A stretch of DNA of 64,000 nucleotides. Origin: Actinotalea sp. JY-7876 (GTDB taxonomy: Bacteria; Actinomycetota; Actinomycetes; Actinomycetales; Cellulomonadaceae). Location of the stretch: assembly GCF_014042015.1 (NCBI RefSeq), contig NZ_CP059493.1, positions 3,472,001 to 3,536,000 on the forward strand, written 5' to 3'. The position numbers and the translations under genes were made by a program. Shown here one piece after another: positions 43,980-53,413 of the stretch (within the stretch, counting starts at the first letter, position 1; every line of letters begins with the position of its first letter). The notes under the pieces are model-generated. The model saw only the letters and a list, made by a program, of their open reading frames with translations. It searched no databases and was not told the DNA's origin.

Positions 43980-46646
43980 CTAGGGGTTGGCACCGCCGGG
44001 GTCGGGGACGGGAGGCGTGCCCGGACCGCCCGGCTGCTCCTCGCCGCCGCCGTCGTCCTCCCCGCCACCGTCGCCGCCGCCCGGGCCACCGCCGGCAGGC
44101 CGGCCGGTCGACACGACGATGCTCACGGTCGACCCGGGACCGGCCTCCGCGCCGCCGCCGGGGCTCTGGCTGATCACGGTGCCCGCGGGGACCGAGTCGC
44201 TCGGTGCCTCCGACACGGCGACCGTGAAGCCGGCGCCGCTGAGCGTCGCCTGAGCGGACTGCGCGCTCTGCCCGACGACGTTCGGGATCGCCGTCGTGCC
44301 CGGTCCGGCCGAGACGACGACGCTCACGGCGCCGCCCTGCTCGACCTCCGCGCCACCCCCGGGGCTCTGGCTGATCACGGTGCCCTCGGGGACCGTGGCG
44401 TCGTTGGCTCGCGAGACGTCGGCGCCCAGGCCGACCGCGGACAGCGCCGCCGTCGCCTCGCCCTCGCTCATGCCGACGACCGACGGGACCTCGACCATGG
44501 GAGGCGTGTTGGGCTCGCCGATGTCCGCCCGGCTCGGGAAGTCGAGCACCTCGCGGCCCTGCATCGCGTTCGTCATGTACGACGTCCACACGTCGAGCGG
44601 CACGGAGCCACCCGTGATGCTGCGGTAGCCGCCGAACGGGGTGATCTCGGCCTCGCCGGCGCCGTCGGGCGTCGGCTGGAAGAGCGCGACCGCCGTCGTG
44701 AGGTGGCGCGTGAAGCCGACGAACCAGGCCGACTTGTTGTCGGACGACGTGCCCGTCTTGCCCGCGACGGGGTGCCCGACCGCGCGCGCCTCCGTGGCCG
44801 TGCCGCCCCTGGCCTCGACGACCTGGGTCATCGCGTAGACCGTGTCGGCCATGACGTCGGTCGGGAACGCCTGGGTGCCCGCCGTCGCGCCGGTGTAGGC
44901 CTCGCGCCCGTCCGGGTAGGTCACGGAGCGGACGATGAAGGGCTGGTACCGCACGCCGTCCGCGGCGAACGTGTTGTAGGCCGAGGCCATCTCGAGCGGC
45001 GTGACCGACGCCGGGCCGAGCACGTTCGACGGCACGTCCTCGGTGAGGTGGTCGGGAGAGATGCCCGCCTCGCGCGCGACGCGGTTGGTCTCGGCGGGGC
45101 CCACCTCGACGTTCATCTGCGCGTAGACGGTGTTGACCGACTTCGCCGTCGCCTGGACGACGTCGATCCGGCCGTAGTCCGCGTCGCCGAAGTTCGTCAC
45201 CGGGCGCTCGAAGCCCTCGACGCGCACGTCGTCGTTGCCGTCGTAGCGCGACTTCAGCGAGCCGCCGTTCTGCAGGTAGGCGGCGAGGGTGAACGGCTTG
45301 AACGTGGAGCCGGCCTGCGCGCGCGCCTGGGTCACGGAGTTCTGGCCCTGGCTGAGGTAGTCGGGCCCGCCGTACATCGCCACGATCGAGCCGTCCACCG
45401 GGTTGAGCGTCACCATGCCGATGCGCAGCTCCGGGGCGTGGTCCGCGGGCATCGCCGCGACGGCCTCCTGCATCATCGACTGCAGGCCGGGGTCGATCGT
45501 GGTGACGATCCGGTAGCCGTTCATGCGGAGCTCGTCCTCGGTGATCGCACCGCTGGCGATGATCTCCCGGCGGACCTGGTCCAGCAGGTAGCCCTGCGGA
45601 CCCGCGAACGTGTCCGTCGGGGCGTACTCGATCGGCGTGGGCAGCACCTGGGCGTCGCGCTCCGCCTGCGTGAGGGCACCCGTCTCCACCATGCCGTCGA
45701 GCACGTAGTTCCAGCGCTGCTCCGCCTTGGCCGGGTCGACGCGCGGGTCCCAGTTGTTCGGCGACGGGATGATCCCGGCGATCATGGCGGCCTGCGACAC
45801 GTCGAGGTCCGCGACGCCCACGCCGAAGTACGCGCGCGCCGCCTCCTGGATGCCGTAGGAGTCCCGGCCGAAGTAGATCGTGTTGAGGTAGTTGGACAGG
45901 ATCTCGTCCTTGTCCTGCGCGCGGTCGAGCTTGATCGCCAGCAGCGCCTCGTTCAGCTTGCCCTTGTAGTCCGAGACGGTGGAGCCGACGTAGTAGCGCT
46001 CGGCGTACTGCTGGGTGATCGAGGAGCCGCCCTGCTGCTCGCCGCCGCGCAGGTTGTTCCACAGCGCGCGGACGATGCCTGCCGGGTTGATGCCGGGGTT
46101 GTCGTAGAAGGAGCGGTCCTCCGCCGCGACCACGGCGTCCTTCACGTGGTCCGGGATCTCCGCGCTGTCGACGATGGTCCGGTTCTGCTCCGCGAAGCGC
46201 CCCATCTCGGTCGCGTTGTCCGCGTACATGATCGTCGTGGTCTGCGCCTCGGCGAAGTCCGACGGCTCCGGGATCTCCGTCGTCGTGTAGAGGAAGACGA
46301 AGGCGCCGATGCCGAGGGCTACGAAGGTCAGGAACGTCCCGAGGACGAGGCGCCACGACGGCAGCCACCGCCGCACCCCGGTCTTGCCCTGGCGCGGGTA
46401 GTCCACGAGGCGACGTCGGCCGCCCGTCGCGCCGGCACCGCCGCCCGAGGCGCGGCGGGTGCCCGACGCGGGCCGGCGGCCGGCAGGGGCCGCGCTGCCC
46501 GCTGCCCCGCCGCTCGTCGTGCGGCGCGTGGGACCCGTCGCGCCACCGCGGCCGCCCGTCGCGCCGTAGGCACTGCGACGCGTGGGGCCGCTCTGCCCGG
46601 AGGGTCGGGACGAGCCGCGCGAGGGGGGAGTGCTGGCCGGTGCCAC
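43980..46646 (-). CDS. ponA: Bifunctional penicillin-binding protein 1A/1B with PASTA domains
   Basis: A class A PBP that polymerises and cross-links peptidoglycan. After a basic, Gly/Arg-rich cytosolic tail and one membrane helix (about 105-125), the transglycosylase has its Glu in AAEDRSFYDN and SSITQQYAERYY; the transpeptidase has SxxK in AGSTFKPF, SVN in AKSVNTVYA and KTG in VAGKTGTSSDN. Two C-terminal PASTA repeats (VPSVVGMSEGEA and IPNVVGQSAQSA) precede a Pro/Gly/Asp-rich tail. GTG 46646 is preferred because GGAAGG lies 6 bases upstream; ATG 46670 would add eight residues. Lies next to padR-ino1, as in other actinobacteria. Confidence 0.95.
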   Translation of the reverse strand: MAPASTPPSRGSSRPSGQSGPTRRSAYGATGGRGGATGPTRRTTSGGAAGSAAPAGRRPASGTRRASGGGAGATGGRRRLVDYPRQGKTGVRRWLPSWRLVLGTFLTFVALGIGAFVFLYTTTEIPEPSDFAEAQTTTIMYADNATEMGRFAEQNRTIVDSAEIPDHVKDAVVAAEDRSFYDNPGINPAGIVRALWNNLRGGEQQGGSSITQQYAERYYVGSTVSDYKGKLNEALLAIKLDRAQDKDEILSNYLNTIYFGRDSYGIQEAARAYFGVGVADLDVSQAAMIAGIIPSPNNWDPRVDPAKAEQRWNYVLDGMVETGALTQAERDAQVLPTPIEYAPTDTFAGPQGYLLDQVRREIIASGAITEDELRMNGYRIVTTIDPGLQSMMQEAVAAMPADHAPELRIGMVTLNPVDGSIVAMYGGPDYLSQGQNSVTQARAQAGSTFKPFTLAAYLQNGGSLKSRYDGNDDVRVEGFERPVTNFGDADYGRIDVVQATAKSVNTVYAQMNVEVGPAETNRVAREAGISPDHLTEDVPSNVLGPASVTPLEMASAYNTFAADGVRYQPFIVRSVTYPDGREAYTGATAGTQAFPTDVMADTVYAMTQVVEARGGTATEARAVGHPVAGKTGTSSDNKSAWFVGFTRHLTTAVALFQPTPDGAGEAEITPFGGYRSITGGSVPLDVWTSYMTNAMQGREVLDFPSRADIGEPNTPPMVEVPSVVGMSEGEATAALSAVGLGADVSRANDATVPEGTVISQSPGGGAEVEQGGAVSVVVSAGPGTTAIPNVVGQSAQSAQATLSGAGFTVAVSEAPSDSVPAGTVISQSPGGGAEAGPGSTVSIVVSTGRPAGGGPGGGDGGGEDDGGGEEQPGGPGTPPVPDPGGANP

Positions 46647-46923
46647 AGTGAGCCTTCCGGTGGACGACATGGACGACGGGTGGCCGCGCGGGGGCGCACC
46701 ACCCGCAGACGGGGGGAGCCACGCTCAGGGTAGGGACACCTGACGCTCGTGGCTCCTCTCAGTATGGGCACGCGCTCGTGAAGAGGTTGTGAGCGACCGG
46801 TCATCGCGACGCGAGAGGAGCGCGGTGGTCCGCTATCGGGCCCGCGGGGCCGGCCCGGCCGCGGGCGGGAGACGCCCCGTCCGCCCGGGGTTTGCCAGAT
46901 CGCCCGCCCGCACCTACTGTCTC

Positions 46924-46946
46924 CGATGTATCAGTTCGATACATCG
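46924..46946. promoter_or_regulatory. PadR-type operator
   Basis: CGATGTATC-AGTTC-GATACATCG is a perfect 9-base inverted repeat with a 5-base spacer, of the ATGTAT/ATACAT type bound by PadR proteins. It lies 73 bases upstream of padR, in the 372-base divergent region between the PBP gene and padR-ino1. Autoregulation of padR-ino1 is the simplest reading; the PBP gene could also be touched. Confidence 0.8.
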
Positions 46947-47018
46947 ACGAGCTTCATCGGCCCGGCACGAGGTCGCGACGACGCCGCCTCGGGCGGGGAT
47001 GAGCACAGGGGAGGTCCA

Positions 47019-47648
47019 GTGAGCAGTCGTTCCGGCGTGCTCGAGCTGGCCATCCTCGGCCTGCTCCAGGAGACACCGATGCACGGGTACGAGCTGCGCA
47101 AGCGGCTCAACGTGCTGCTCGGCTCGTTCCGGGCCCTGTCCTACGGGTCGCTGTACCCGTGCCTCAAGGGCCTCGTCGCGCGCGGGCTGATCGCGGGCAC
47201 CGACGCGTCGCAGACCCCGCCGCCCCACGCCCTCAGCGGCAAGCGGGCGCGGATCGTCTACGAGCTCACGGCCGACGGCAAGGAGCACCTCGCGAAGATG
47301 CTCGCGAGCTCCGGCCCGACGACGTGGGAGGACGAGCACTTCGACGTCCGCTTCGCGCTCTTCGCGCAGACGGATGCCGAGACCCGGCTCCGGATCCTCG
47401 AGGGACGCCGCACGCGGCTGACCGAGCGGCTGGACAACGTCCGCCAGTCGGCGCTGCGCACACGCGAGCGTCTCGACGAGTACACGCTCGAGCTCCAGCG
47501 CCACGGCCTGGAGCAGGTCGAGCGCGAGGTGCGCTGGCTGGACGGACTGATCGACAACGAGCGCGGCAACCGCCGCGGGACCACCGAGGGGGACGGCCGT
47601 CCGGCCGGACCCGCCACCGTCGACGGCGCCTCCGCGCCCCGGCACTGA
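47019..47648 (+). CDS. PadR family transcriptional regulator
   Basis: A 209-residue regulator. The PadR winged helix is [53 protein letters not shown], and the C-terminal four-helix part (about 125-185) ends in the dimerisation segment. GTG 47019 is chosen because AGGGGAGG lies 4-11 bases upstream; the frame is open back to 46926, but that would read through the operator. It is 20 bases before ino1, the same pairing as Rv0047c-ino1 in Mycobacterium tuberculosis. It probably controls inositol synthesis. Confidence 0.92.
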   Translation: MSSRSGVLELAILGLLQETPMHGYELRKRLNVLLGSFRALSYGSLYPCLKGLVARGLIAGTDASQTPPPHALSGKRARIVYELTADGKEHLAKMLASSGPTTWEDEHFDVRFALFAQTDAETRLRILEGRRTRLTERLDNVRQSALRTRERLDEYTLELQRHGLEQVEREVRWLDGLIDNERGNRRGTTEGDGRPAGPATVDGASAPRH

Positions 47649-47668
47649 GAGAGAACCGAGGAGCGAGG

Positions 47669-48763
47669 ATGACTTCGATCCGCGTCGCCATCGTGGGCGT
47701 CGGCAACTGCGCCGCGTCGCTGGTACAGGGCGTCCACTACTACGCGGACGCCGACCCGCAGAGCAAGGTCCCGGGCCTGATGCACGTGCAGTTCGGCCCG
47801 TACCACATCTCGGACATCGAGTTCGTGGCGGCGTTCGACGTCGACGCGAAGAAGGTCGGGTTCGACCTCTCCGAGGCCATCGGCGCCAGCGAGAACAACA
47901 CCATCAAGATCGCCGACGTCCCGCCGCTCGGCGTGACGGTCCAGCGCGGTCACACGCTCGACGGCCTCGGCAAGTACTACTCCGAGACCATCGAGGAGTC
48001 GGACGCCGAGGCGGTCGACATCGTCGCCGCCCTGCGCGAGACGCAGGCCGACGTCCTCGTCTGCTACCTGCCCGTCGGCTCCGAGCGTGCGGCGAAGTTC
48101 TACGCCCAGTGCGCGATCGACGCGGGCGTCGCCTTCGTCAACGCCCTCCCCGTGTTCATCGCGTCCGACCCCGAGTGGGCCGCGAAGTTCGAGGAGGCCG
48201 GCGTGCCGATCGTCGGCGACGACATCAAGTCGCAGGTCGGCGCGACGATCACGCACCGCGTGCTCGCGAAGCTGTTCGAGGACCGCGGCGTCGTGCTCGA
48301 CCGCACGTACCAGCTGAACGTCGGCGGCAACATGGACTTCAAGAACATGCTCGAGCGCGAGCGCCTGGAGTCCAAGAAGCTCTCGAAGACGCAGGCCGTG
48401 ACGTCGAACATCGACGACGGCCCGCTCGCGGGCAAGAAGGAGGACCGCAACGTCCACATCGGCCCGTCGGACTACGTCGCGTGGCTCGACGACCGCAAGT
48501 GGGCGTACGTGCGCCTCGAGGGCCGCGCGTTCGGCGAGGTGCCCCTGAACCTCGAGTACAAGCTCGAGGTCTGGGACTCCCCGAACTCGGCCGGCATCAT
48601 CATCGACGCGCTCCGCGCGGCGAAGATCGCCAAGGACCGTGGCATCGGCGGCCCCATCGTGTCCGCGTCGACGTACTTCATGAAGTCGCCGCCGGTCCAG
48701 ATGGAGGACACCGCGGGGCGTGCGCGTCTCGAGGCGTTCATCGCCGGCGACATCGAGCGCTGA
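47669..48763 (+). CDS. ino1: Inositol-3-phosphate synthase
   Basis: The enzyme converts glucose-6-phosphate to inositol-3-phosphate with NAD+, the first step to phosphatidylinositol, mycothiol and inositol lipids. The 364-residue bacterial-type protein begins [25 protein letters not shown] (NAD-binding loop VGVGNC) and includes [27 protein letters not shown] and [19 protein letters not shown], all typical. ATG 47669 follows GAGGAGCGAGG. Strong C-ending codon bias suggests high expression. Second gene after padR, followed by a strong terminator. Confidence 0.97.
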   Translation: MTSIRVAIVGVGNCAASLVQGVHYYADADPQSKVPGLMHVQFGPYHISDIEFVAAFDVDAKKVGFDLSEAIGASENNTIKIADVPPLGVTVQRGHTLDGLGKYYSETIEESDAEAVDIVAALRETQADVLVCYLPVGSERAAKFYAQCAIDAGVAFVNALPVFIASDPEWAAKFEEAGVPIVGDDIKSQVGATITHRVLAKLFEDRGVVLDRTYQLNVGGNMDFKNMLERERLESKKLSKTQAVTSNIDDGPLAGKKEDRNVHIGPSDYVAWLDDRKWAYVRLEGRAFGEVPLNLEYKLEVWDSPNSAGIIIDALRAAKIAKDRGIGGPIVSASTYFMKSPPVQMEDTAGRARLEAFIAGDIER

Positions 48764-48799
48764 GCACCAGCACCACCTGAGCGGACCTGATCCGCTCGC

Positions 48800-48835
48800 C
48801 CGAGGGCCCCGGACGCACCCGTCCGGGGCCCTCGG
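48800..48835 (+). terminator. Terminator of padR-ino1
   Basis: A 16-base-pair perfect stem, CCGAGGGCCCCGGACG / CGTCCGGGGCCCTCGG, with a CACC loop, 36 bases after the ino1 stop. No T run, as in other terminators here. Confidence 0.88.
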
Positions 48836-48839
48836 CGCA

Positions 48840-48935
48840 TCCCCACCCGCCGCCACGGGCCACGGCCGCCGCCACCCGCCGCCGCCACCGCCACCGGCCG
48901 CCCACCACCGGCCGCCGCCACCCGCCACGCCTCCG
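48840..48935. repeat. Low-complexity CCGCCA/GCC stretch
   Basis: About 95 bases made almost only of CCGCCACC- and GGCCGCC-like units, directly after the ino1 terminator. No open frame with natural protein features is seen. It begins the 522-base non-coding stretch 48764-49285, which also holds two family B repeats. Confidence 0.6.
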
Positions 48936-48949
48936 GCTCAGCTGCTCGC

Positions 48950-48985
48950 CGGAGGGTTCTGCGCACCATCCGGCGCAACCCTCCG
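48950..48985. repeat. Palindromic repeat, family B, copy 2
   Basis: CGGAGGGTT / AACCCTCCG, 9 perfect pairs, around an 18-base loop with inner GCGC pairing; 36 bases in all. Followed by TCGG as in copies 1 and 3. Confidence 0.8.
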
Positions 48986-49091
48986 TCGGCTTCGCCCGGC
49001 ACCGAACCGGCACCGCGCACGACGGCGGACCACCCTGGCGCCCCTCACCCGACGCGCCGGGCGAGCCGAACCGCCGCCGTCGGACGTCGGC

Positions 49092-49128
49092 CGGAGGGTT
49101 CTGGGCGCTATACGGGCATGACCCTCCG
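49092..49128. repeat. Palindromic repeat, family B, copy 3
   Basis: CGGAGGGT / ACCCTCCG, 8 pairs, 37 bases in all, 107 bases after the start-matched end of copy 2. The loop contains an unusual TATA. Followed by TCGGGG. Confidence 0.78.
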
Positions 49129-49285
49129 TCGGGGCGGCGCTACGGCGCGACGGCGGCGCGGGTCGGGTGCCCGGGCGTCGTCCGTCTGGTCACCCCGCCC
49201 GCCCGTCGTCCCCAAGCGTGTGGTCGTCCACAGGCGACGCCGGGTGGCTGGTCGAGAGGACCGGTGAGGCGCGAGCATCGCGCGC

Positions 49286-50259
49286 ATGCGACTCGACCTC
49301 GGCCTCGTGGGGCAGCTCACCGCACCGCAGGCCGGCGTCGCGACGCGGGCCCAGCTGCGCGAGGCCGGCGCGGACGACTCGTGGATCACCCGCCAGCTCG
49401 AGCACGGGCGGTGGCAGCGCCTGCACCGCGGGGTGCTGGTGACGCACTCGGGCCCGGTGCCCTGGCGCGCGAGGGCCTGGGGCGCCCTGCTCTACGCCGG
49501 GCGCGGCGCCGTGCTGAGCCACGAGGCGGCCGCGTTCCTCCAGGACGTCACCGTCCAGCCACCCCGCACGGTCGCCGTGACCGTGCCCGGTGAGCGGCGT
49601 GTGATGCCGAGCGCCGGGCTCACCGTGCACCGCCGGACGCCCGTGCCGCCGTCGGCGGGCCGGCCGCGCCGCACGTGGCGGGCGAGACGGTGGTCGACCT
49701 GGTCGCCGACGCCCGCACGGAGGACGACGCGATGGCTCGCGTGTGCGACGCCGTCCGGGCCGGGACGCACCCGGACGAGGTCCTCGCGGCACTGGACCGC
49801 CGGGGGCGGTCGGCCCGCAGCGCGCTGCTCCGCGACCTCCTGTGCGAGGTGGGCGACGGCGTCGAGTCGCCGCTCGAGCGGCGCTACCGGCGGGACGTCG
49901 AACGACGGCACGGGCTGCCGAAGGCCTGTCTGCAGGTGCGGCACCGGCTCGACGGCAGCTGGGTGCGCGCCGACGTCGTCTACGAGAAGTACGCGCTGCG
50001 CGTGGAGCTCGACGGGCGCCTCGCCCACCCGGGCGGCCGCACGGACGCCGACACCTGGCGCGACAACGCCGTCCTCCTCGAGCGCGCGGAGCTCACGCTC
50101 CGCTACCGCTGGGCGCACGTCGCGGTCACCCCGTGCCGCACGACGCTGCAGGTCGAGGCCGGCCTACGCGCCGGCGGCTGGTCCGGGACCGCGCGCCCGT
50201 GCGGCCCCACCTGCACCGTCGCCCGCCGATCATCGGCCACACGCGCCGGAGGCTTCTGA
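49286..50259 (+). pseudogene. AbiEi-type antitoxin / DUF559 protein gene with frameshift
   Basis: Two overlapping frames together make one protein of the AbiEi-DUF559 type. Frame 1 (from ATG 49286) gives the N-terminal winged-helix part, GVATRAQLREAGADDSWITRQLEHGRWQRLHRGVLV, and continues to HRRTPVPPSAGRP (about 49660). Homology then moves to another frame, HVAGETVVDLVADARTEDDAMARVCDAVRAG onward, ending with the nuclease-like DUF559 part VESPLERRYRRDVERRHGLP and VELDGRLAHPGGRTDADTWRDNAVL. A one-base loss near 49660-49675 explains it, by mutation or sequencing error. The stop codon (50257-50259) lies inside a family B repeat. Confidence 0.75.
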
Positions 50260-50283
50260 CCGCTGGGCGGGCGCAACCTTCCG
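50247..50283. repeat. Palindromic repeat, family B, copy 4
   Basis: CGGAGGCTT ... AACCTTCCG, 37 bases, with one imperfect pair. It overlaps the last codons and stop of the DUF559-type frame. With copies 5 and 6 it accounts for most of the structure in the 323-base gene-free stretch 50260-50582. Confidence 0.7.
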
Positions 50284-50342
50284 CCCCACGAATCTGTGCG
50301 GCACCGGCTCCCGGCGGCGCGGGCCGACGCTCCCGATCGCGG

Positions 50343-50379
50343 CGGAGGGTTGGGGCCGGTGGGCGGCCGCAAGCCTCCG
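50343..50379. repeat. Palindromic repeat, family B, copy 5
   Basis: CGGAGGGTTG ... CAAGCCTCCG, 37 bases, one mismatch in the stem. The loop GGGCCGGTGGGCGGCCG closely matches copy 6. Confidence 0.75.
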
Positions 50380-50455
50380 CGCGGCGGACATGGACCGGGC
50401 ACACGCGTGCGCCAGCCAGGGGACCACGAGCTGAACGCGGCCACCCGGGACGCGG

Positions 50456-50492
50456 CGGAGGGTTGGGACCGGTGGGCGGGCGAAAGCTCCCG
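50456..50492. repeat. Palindromic repeat, family B, copy 6
   Basis: CGGAGGGTTG ... GAAAGCTCCCG, 37 bases; the right arm has decayed, but the left arm and loop match copy 5 nearly base for base. Copies 5 and 6 are 113 bases apart, start to start. Confidence 0.65.
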
Positions 50493-50582
50493 GGCGGGCC
50501 GGAGCGGGCCGAGGTGCGCCGCTCGCCGCCCGGGCGGCGGGCGGGCGGGCGGGCCGGGGCCAGCCGGGCGCGGGCGGGGCCG

Positions 50583-51440
50583 TCAGGGGAGGGCGCGGCG
50601 GAGGGTGTCGGCGAGGGGGGTGGTGGGGCGGCCGATGAGGCGGCTCAGCGTGCCGGACGTGGCCGCGAGCGCGCCGTCGCGGATGTTGCCGTCGAGCGCG
50701 ACGACGAAGCCCGCCGTCGCCTCGTCGAGGCCGGCGGCGAGCAGCGCGGCGCGGTGCTCCTCGGGCGTGACGTCGTCGTGCCGGACCTCGCGGCCGAGCA
50801 GCTCGCTCAGCACCGCCGCGAGCTCGTCGAAGCTCCACGCCGTGTCGCCCGACAGCTCGTGCACCGCACCCTCGTGGCCGTCCGTGGTGAGCACGACGGC
50901 CGCCGCCGCGGCGTAGTCGTCGCGGGCCGCGCTCGCGACGCGCCCGCCACCGGTGCTCGACAGGACGACGCCCGTGGCGCGCGCCTGCTCGAGCGTCGGC
51001 ACGTAGTTCTCGGAGTACCAGCCGTTGCGCAGGACCGTGGTGGTCAGGCCGCTCGCGGCCAACAGCTCCTCGGTCGCCTTGTGCTCGGGCGCGAGGACCA
51101 GCGCGGTGGTGTCCGCCGCGAGGACGGACGTGTAGACGAGGCGCGCGACGCCGGCGCGCGCGGCGGCGTCGATCACCGTCCCGTGCTGCTGCACCCGTCG
51201 CCCCGGCTCGCTGGCCGAGACCAGCAGGACCGTGTCGCCCTCGCCCAGGACGGCCGCGACCGACGCCGGGTCGTCGTAGTCGACCCGCGCGGTGCGCACC
51301 CCGCGCTCGGCGAGGTCCGCGACGCGCTCGAGCGCCCGACCGCCCGCGACGACGTCGGCGGGGGCGACCCCGCGCTCGAGCAGCTCCTCCACGACACGGC
51401 GGCCCAGGTGGCCGGTGGCTCCGGTGACGACGATCGACAC
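50583..51440 (-). CDS. NmrA-like NAD(P)-dependent oxidoreductase
   Basis: A 285-residue atypical short-chain reductase. The NADP-binding loop is VTGATGHLGRRVVEEL at the N terminus. The pattern RLVYTSVLAADTT, then PEHKATEELLAASGLTTTVLRNGWYSENY, matches QOR2/YtfG-type quinone reductases of the NmrA group. No classical YxxxK is present, as usual in this group. GTG 51440 follows GAGGAGACCACC. A quinone or azo-type substrate is likely but not proven. Single gene upstream of the repeat-rich stretch. Confidence 0.88.
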   Translation of the reverse strand: MSIVVTGATGHLGRRVVEELLERGVAPADVVAGGRALERVADLAERGVRTARVDYDDPASVAAVLGEGDTVLLVSASEPGRRVQQHGTVIDAAARAGVARLVYTSVLAADTTALVLAPEHKATEELLAASGLTTTVLRNGWYSENYVPTLEQARATGVVLSSTGGGRVASAARDDYAAAAAVVLTTDGHEGAVHELSGDTAWSFDELAAVLSELLGREVRHDDVTPEEHRAALLAAGLDEATAGFVVALDGNIRDGALAATSGTLSRLIGRPTTPLADTLRRALP

Positions 51441-51540
51441 GGTGGTCTCCTCGCGACGAGGCCGCGGGCGATCCGCGGCAGTTGTCGCATCAACCGACAC
51501 GGGACCCGGTTCCTTCCCGGAGCACCCGGGGCGCGGCGGC

Positions 51541-53349
51541 TCAGACGAGCGCGAGCGCCACGCGGTCCCGTCCGCTGCGCTTGGCCGTGTAGAGGGCGGC
51601 GTCGGCCGCGCCCACCAGGTCGGACGCCACCAGCATGTCGTCGGTGCGGTACGCGACGCCGACGGACGCCGTCACGTAGGTCGGCACGTCCGGCACGACG
51701 ACGTCGGCCACGGCCGCGCGCAGCCGCTCGGCCGCCGCCTGGGCGGTCGCGGCGTCGGTCTCGCGCAGGAGCACGGCGATCTCCTCGCCGCCGAACCGGT
51801 ACGCGGTGTCGCTCGAGCGCAGCTCGCGCCGGACCGCGTGCGCCACGGCCCGCAGCACGGCGTCGCCCGCGAGGTGACCGTGCTGGTCGTTGAGCCGCTT
51901 GAAGTGGTCCAGGTCGAGCATGAGGAACGTCAGCGGGCGCCCGTAGCGCTCCGCGCGCTCCCACTCGACGGCGAGGTCGGCCTCGAGCCGGCGTCGGTTG
52001 GGCAGGCGGGTCAGGGCGTCGTGCTCGGCCTGGTCGCGCGCCGAGCCGTGCAGGCGCGCGGACTCGAGTGCCGCCGCCGCCGTCGACAGCAGGGCCGTGA
52101 GGACCTCGAGCGTGTCCGGGTCCACCGCGCGGCCCGCCTGCGCGCCGATGCCGCCCAGGTGCAAGACACCGACGACGGAGCCGCCGAGCACCAGCGGGTG
52201 GGCGCTGCCCTGCTCCTCCGCGACCGGACGCGCGTCGGCGGCGCTCGCCACCACGGCCGGCGGCAGCGGCGTGTCCGACGAGGGCACCGTGCCGTGCGGG
52301 TCGTCGCTGCACCGCACCGCGTGCAGCTCGCCGTCGTCCCCCCGGATCCAGAGCGTCACGGGCGCACCCAGCAGGTCCGCGGCGGCGTCGCTCACCGACT
52401 CGGCGACATACCGCACGCTCGTGCTGCCGGAGACCTCCCGCGCGATCCGGACCACGCTCGCCAGGCGCTCCGCCAGGAGCGCCAGCCGCTCCTCGCGGGC
52501 CACCCCGAGCTCGCCCGCGGCCTGCAGGTCCGACGCGAGCCGGTCGAGCGCCGAGCCCATCGTGTCGAGCTCGGAGATGCCCGTGACGGGCACGCGCGCG
52601 GACAGGTCCCCCTCGCGCAGGGCGTCGATGGTGCGCAGCAGCTCGTCGACGGGCGCGATCACGGCGCTCGTGAGCCGCCGGCGCCGGCGCGTCGCGAGGG
52701 CCGCCGCACCGGTCACGGTCACGACCGACCCGCCCATGCCCGCGACCAGCGCACCACGCTGGGCCACGAGCGCCGCGTTGCGCTGCTCGACGACCGTGTC
52801 GATCGTCACGGTGTCGGCGGCGCGGTAGACGTCGAACAGGTCCTTGCCCGCGAGCAGGAGGCGCGTGGTCGCCGCCGGGGTGAGCGCCGAGATCCGGGTG
52901 GTCCCGTCCACGACGTCGTCCGCCCACGACTGCCACGCCTGGCGCGCGAGCATGGTCTCGACGACGAGCGCCGTCAGGCCGGGGTCGTCCGCCGCGTACT
53001 CGAGGAGTCGGGCGCCCGCGGCGTCGACGTCGGCGCGGCCCTGCTCGTACGGCCCGAGGAAGACCTCGTCACCCGTCGCGAGCCACCCCCGCAGCCCGGT
53101 CTCCTGGTTGAGCATGCCCTCCTGCATGAGGCGTGCCTCGCGCGTGAGGTTGGTCGACCGCACGACGGCGGGCTCGCTGACGACCAGCAGGTAGCCGGAG
53201 GTCACGAGGGCCATCGCGAGCATCGCGGCGAGCGCCGCGACGAGCGCGACGTGGCTGCGCCGCAGCTCCGTCACGATGCCCGTGGGGCCGGCGCCCCGCG
53301 CGGCGGGCCCGTCGGGGCGCAGACGTCTCACACCGACCTGATCGGCCAC
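51541..53349 (-). CDS. Diguanylate cyclase with CHASE3-like, HAMP, GAF and GGDEF domains
   Basis: A 602-residue membrane signalling protein that should make cyclic di-GMP. A membrane helix (about 33-57) leads to an outer helical sensor (about 60-195) resembling CHASE3, with MLNQETGLRGWLATGDE. A second helix and HAMP (about 200-280) follow, then GAF (about 305-430) and GGDEF (about 440-600) with LTRLPNRRRLEADL, DLDHFKRLND and the active-site loop RFGGEEIAVLL, in which Ile replaces Phe. No EAL domain. GTG 53349 lacks a clear ribosome site. Divergent from the MFS gene at 53414. Confidence 0.92.
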   Translation of the reverse strand: MADQVGVRRLRPDGPAARGAGPTGIVTELRRSHVALVAALAAMLAMALVTSGYLLVVSEPAVVRSTNLTREARLMQEGMLNQETGLRGWLATGDEVFLGPYEQGRADVDAAGARLLEYAADDPGLTALVVETMLARQAWQSWADDVVDGTTRISALTPAATTRLLLAGKDLFDVYRAADTVTIDTVVEQRNAALVAQRGALVAGMGGSVVTVTGAAALATRRRRRLTSAVIAPVDELLRTIDALREGDLSARVPVTGISELDTMGSALDRLASDLQAAGELGVAREERLALLAERLASVVRIAREVSGSTSVRYVAESVSDAAADLLGAPVTLWIRGDDGELHAVRCSDDPHGTVPSSDTPLPPAVVASAADARPVAEEQGSAHPLVLGGSVVGVLHLGGIGAQAGRAVDPDTLEVLTALLSTAAAALESARLHGSARDQAEHDALTRLPNRRRLEADLAVEWERAERYGRPLTFLMLDLDHFKRLNDQHGHLAGDAVLRAVAHAVRRELRSSDTAYRFGGEEIAVLLRETDAATAQAAAERLRAAVADVVVPDVPTYVTASVGVAYRTDDMLVASDLVGAADAALYTAKRSGRDRVALALV

Positions 53350-53413
53350 GGCACGGCGCGTTCAAGGGGTGCAGGGCCGTGGGCTGCTCCTTCGGCCGGT
53401 AGCCTGCGTCGGT

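Noticed and set aside
43965-46733. Plus-strand frame of 922 codons opposite the PBP gene
   Set aside because: Antisense shadow; the minus-strand PBP has complete catalytic motifs and normal third-position bias.
46926-47018. Longer PadR protein starting at 46926
   Set aside because: This start lies inside the operator palindrome; GTG 47019 has AGGGGAGG upstream.
48950-50492. CRISPR array
   Set aside because: Repeats are palindromic, unevenly spaced and include one copy 40 kb away inside copA; no cas genes are present.
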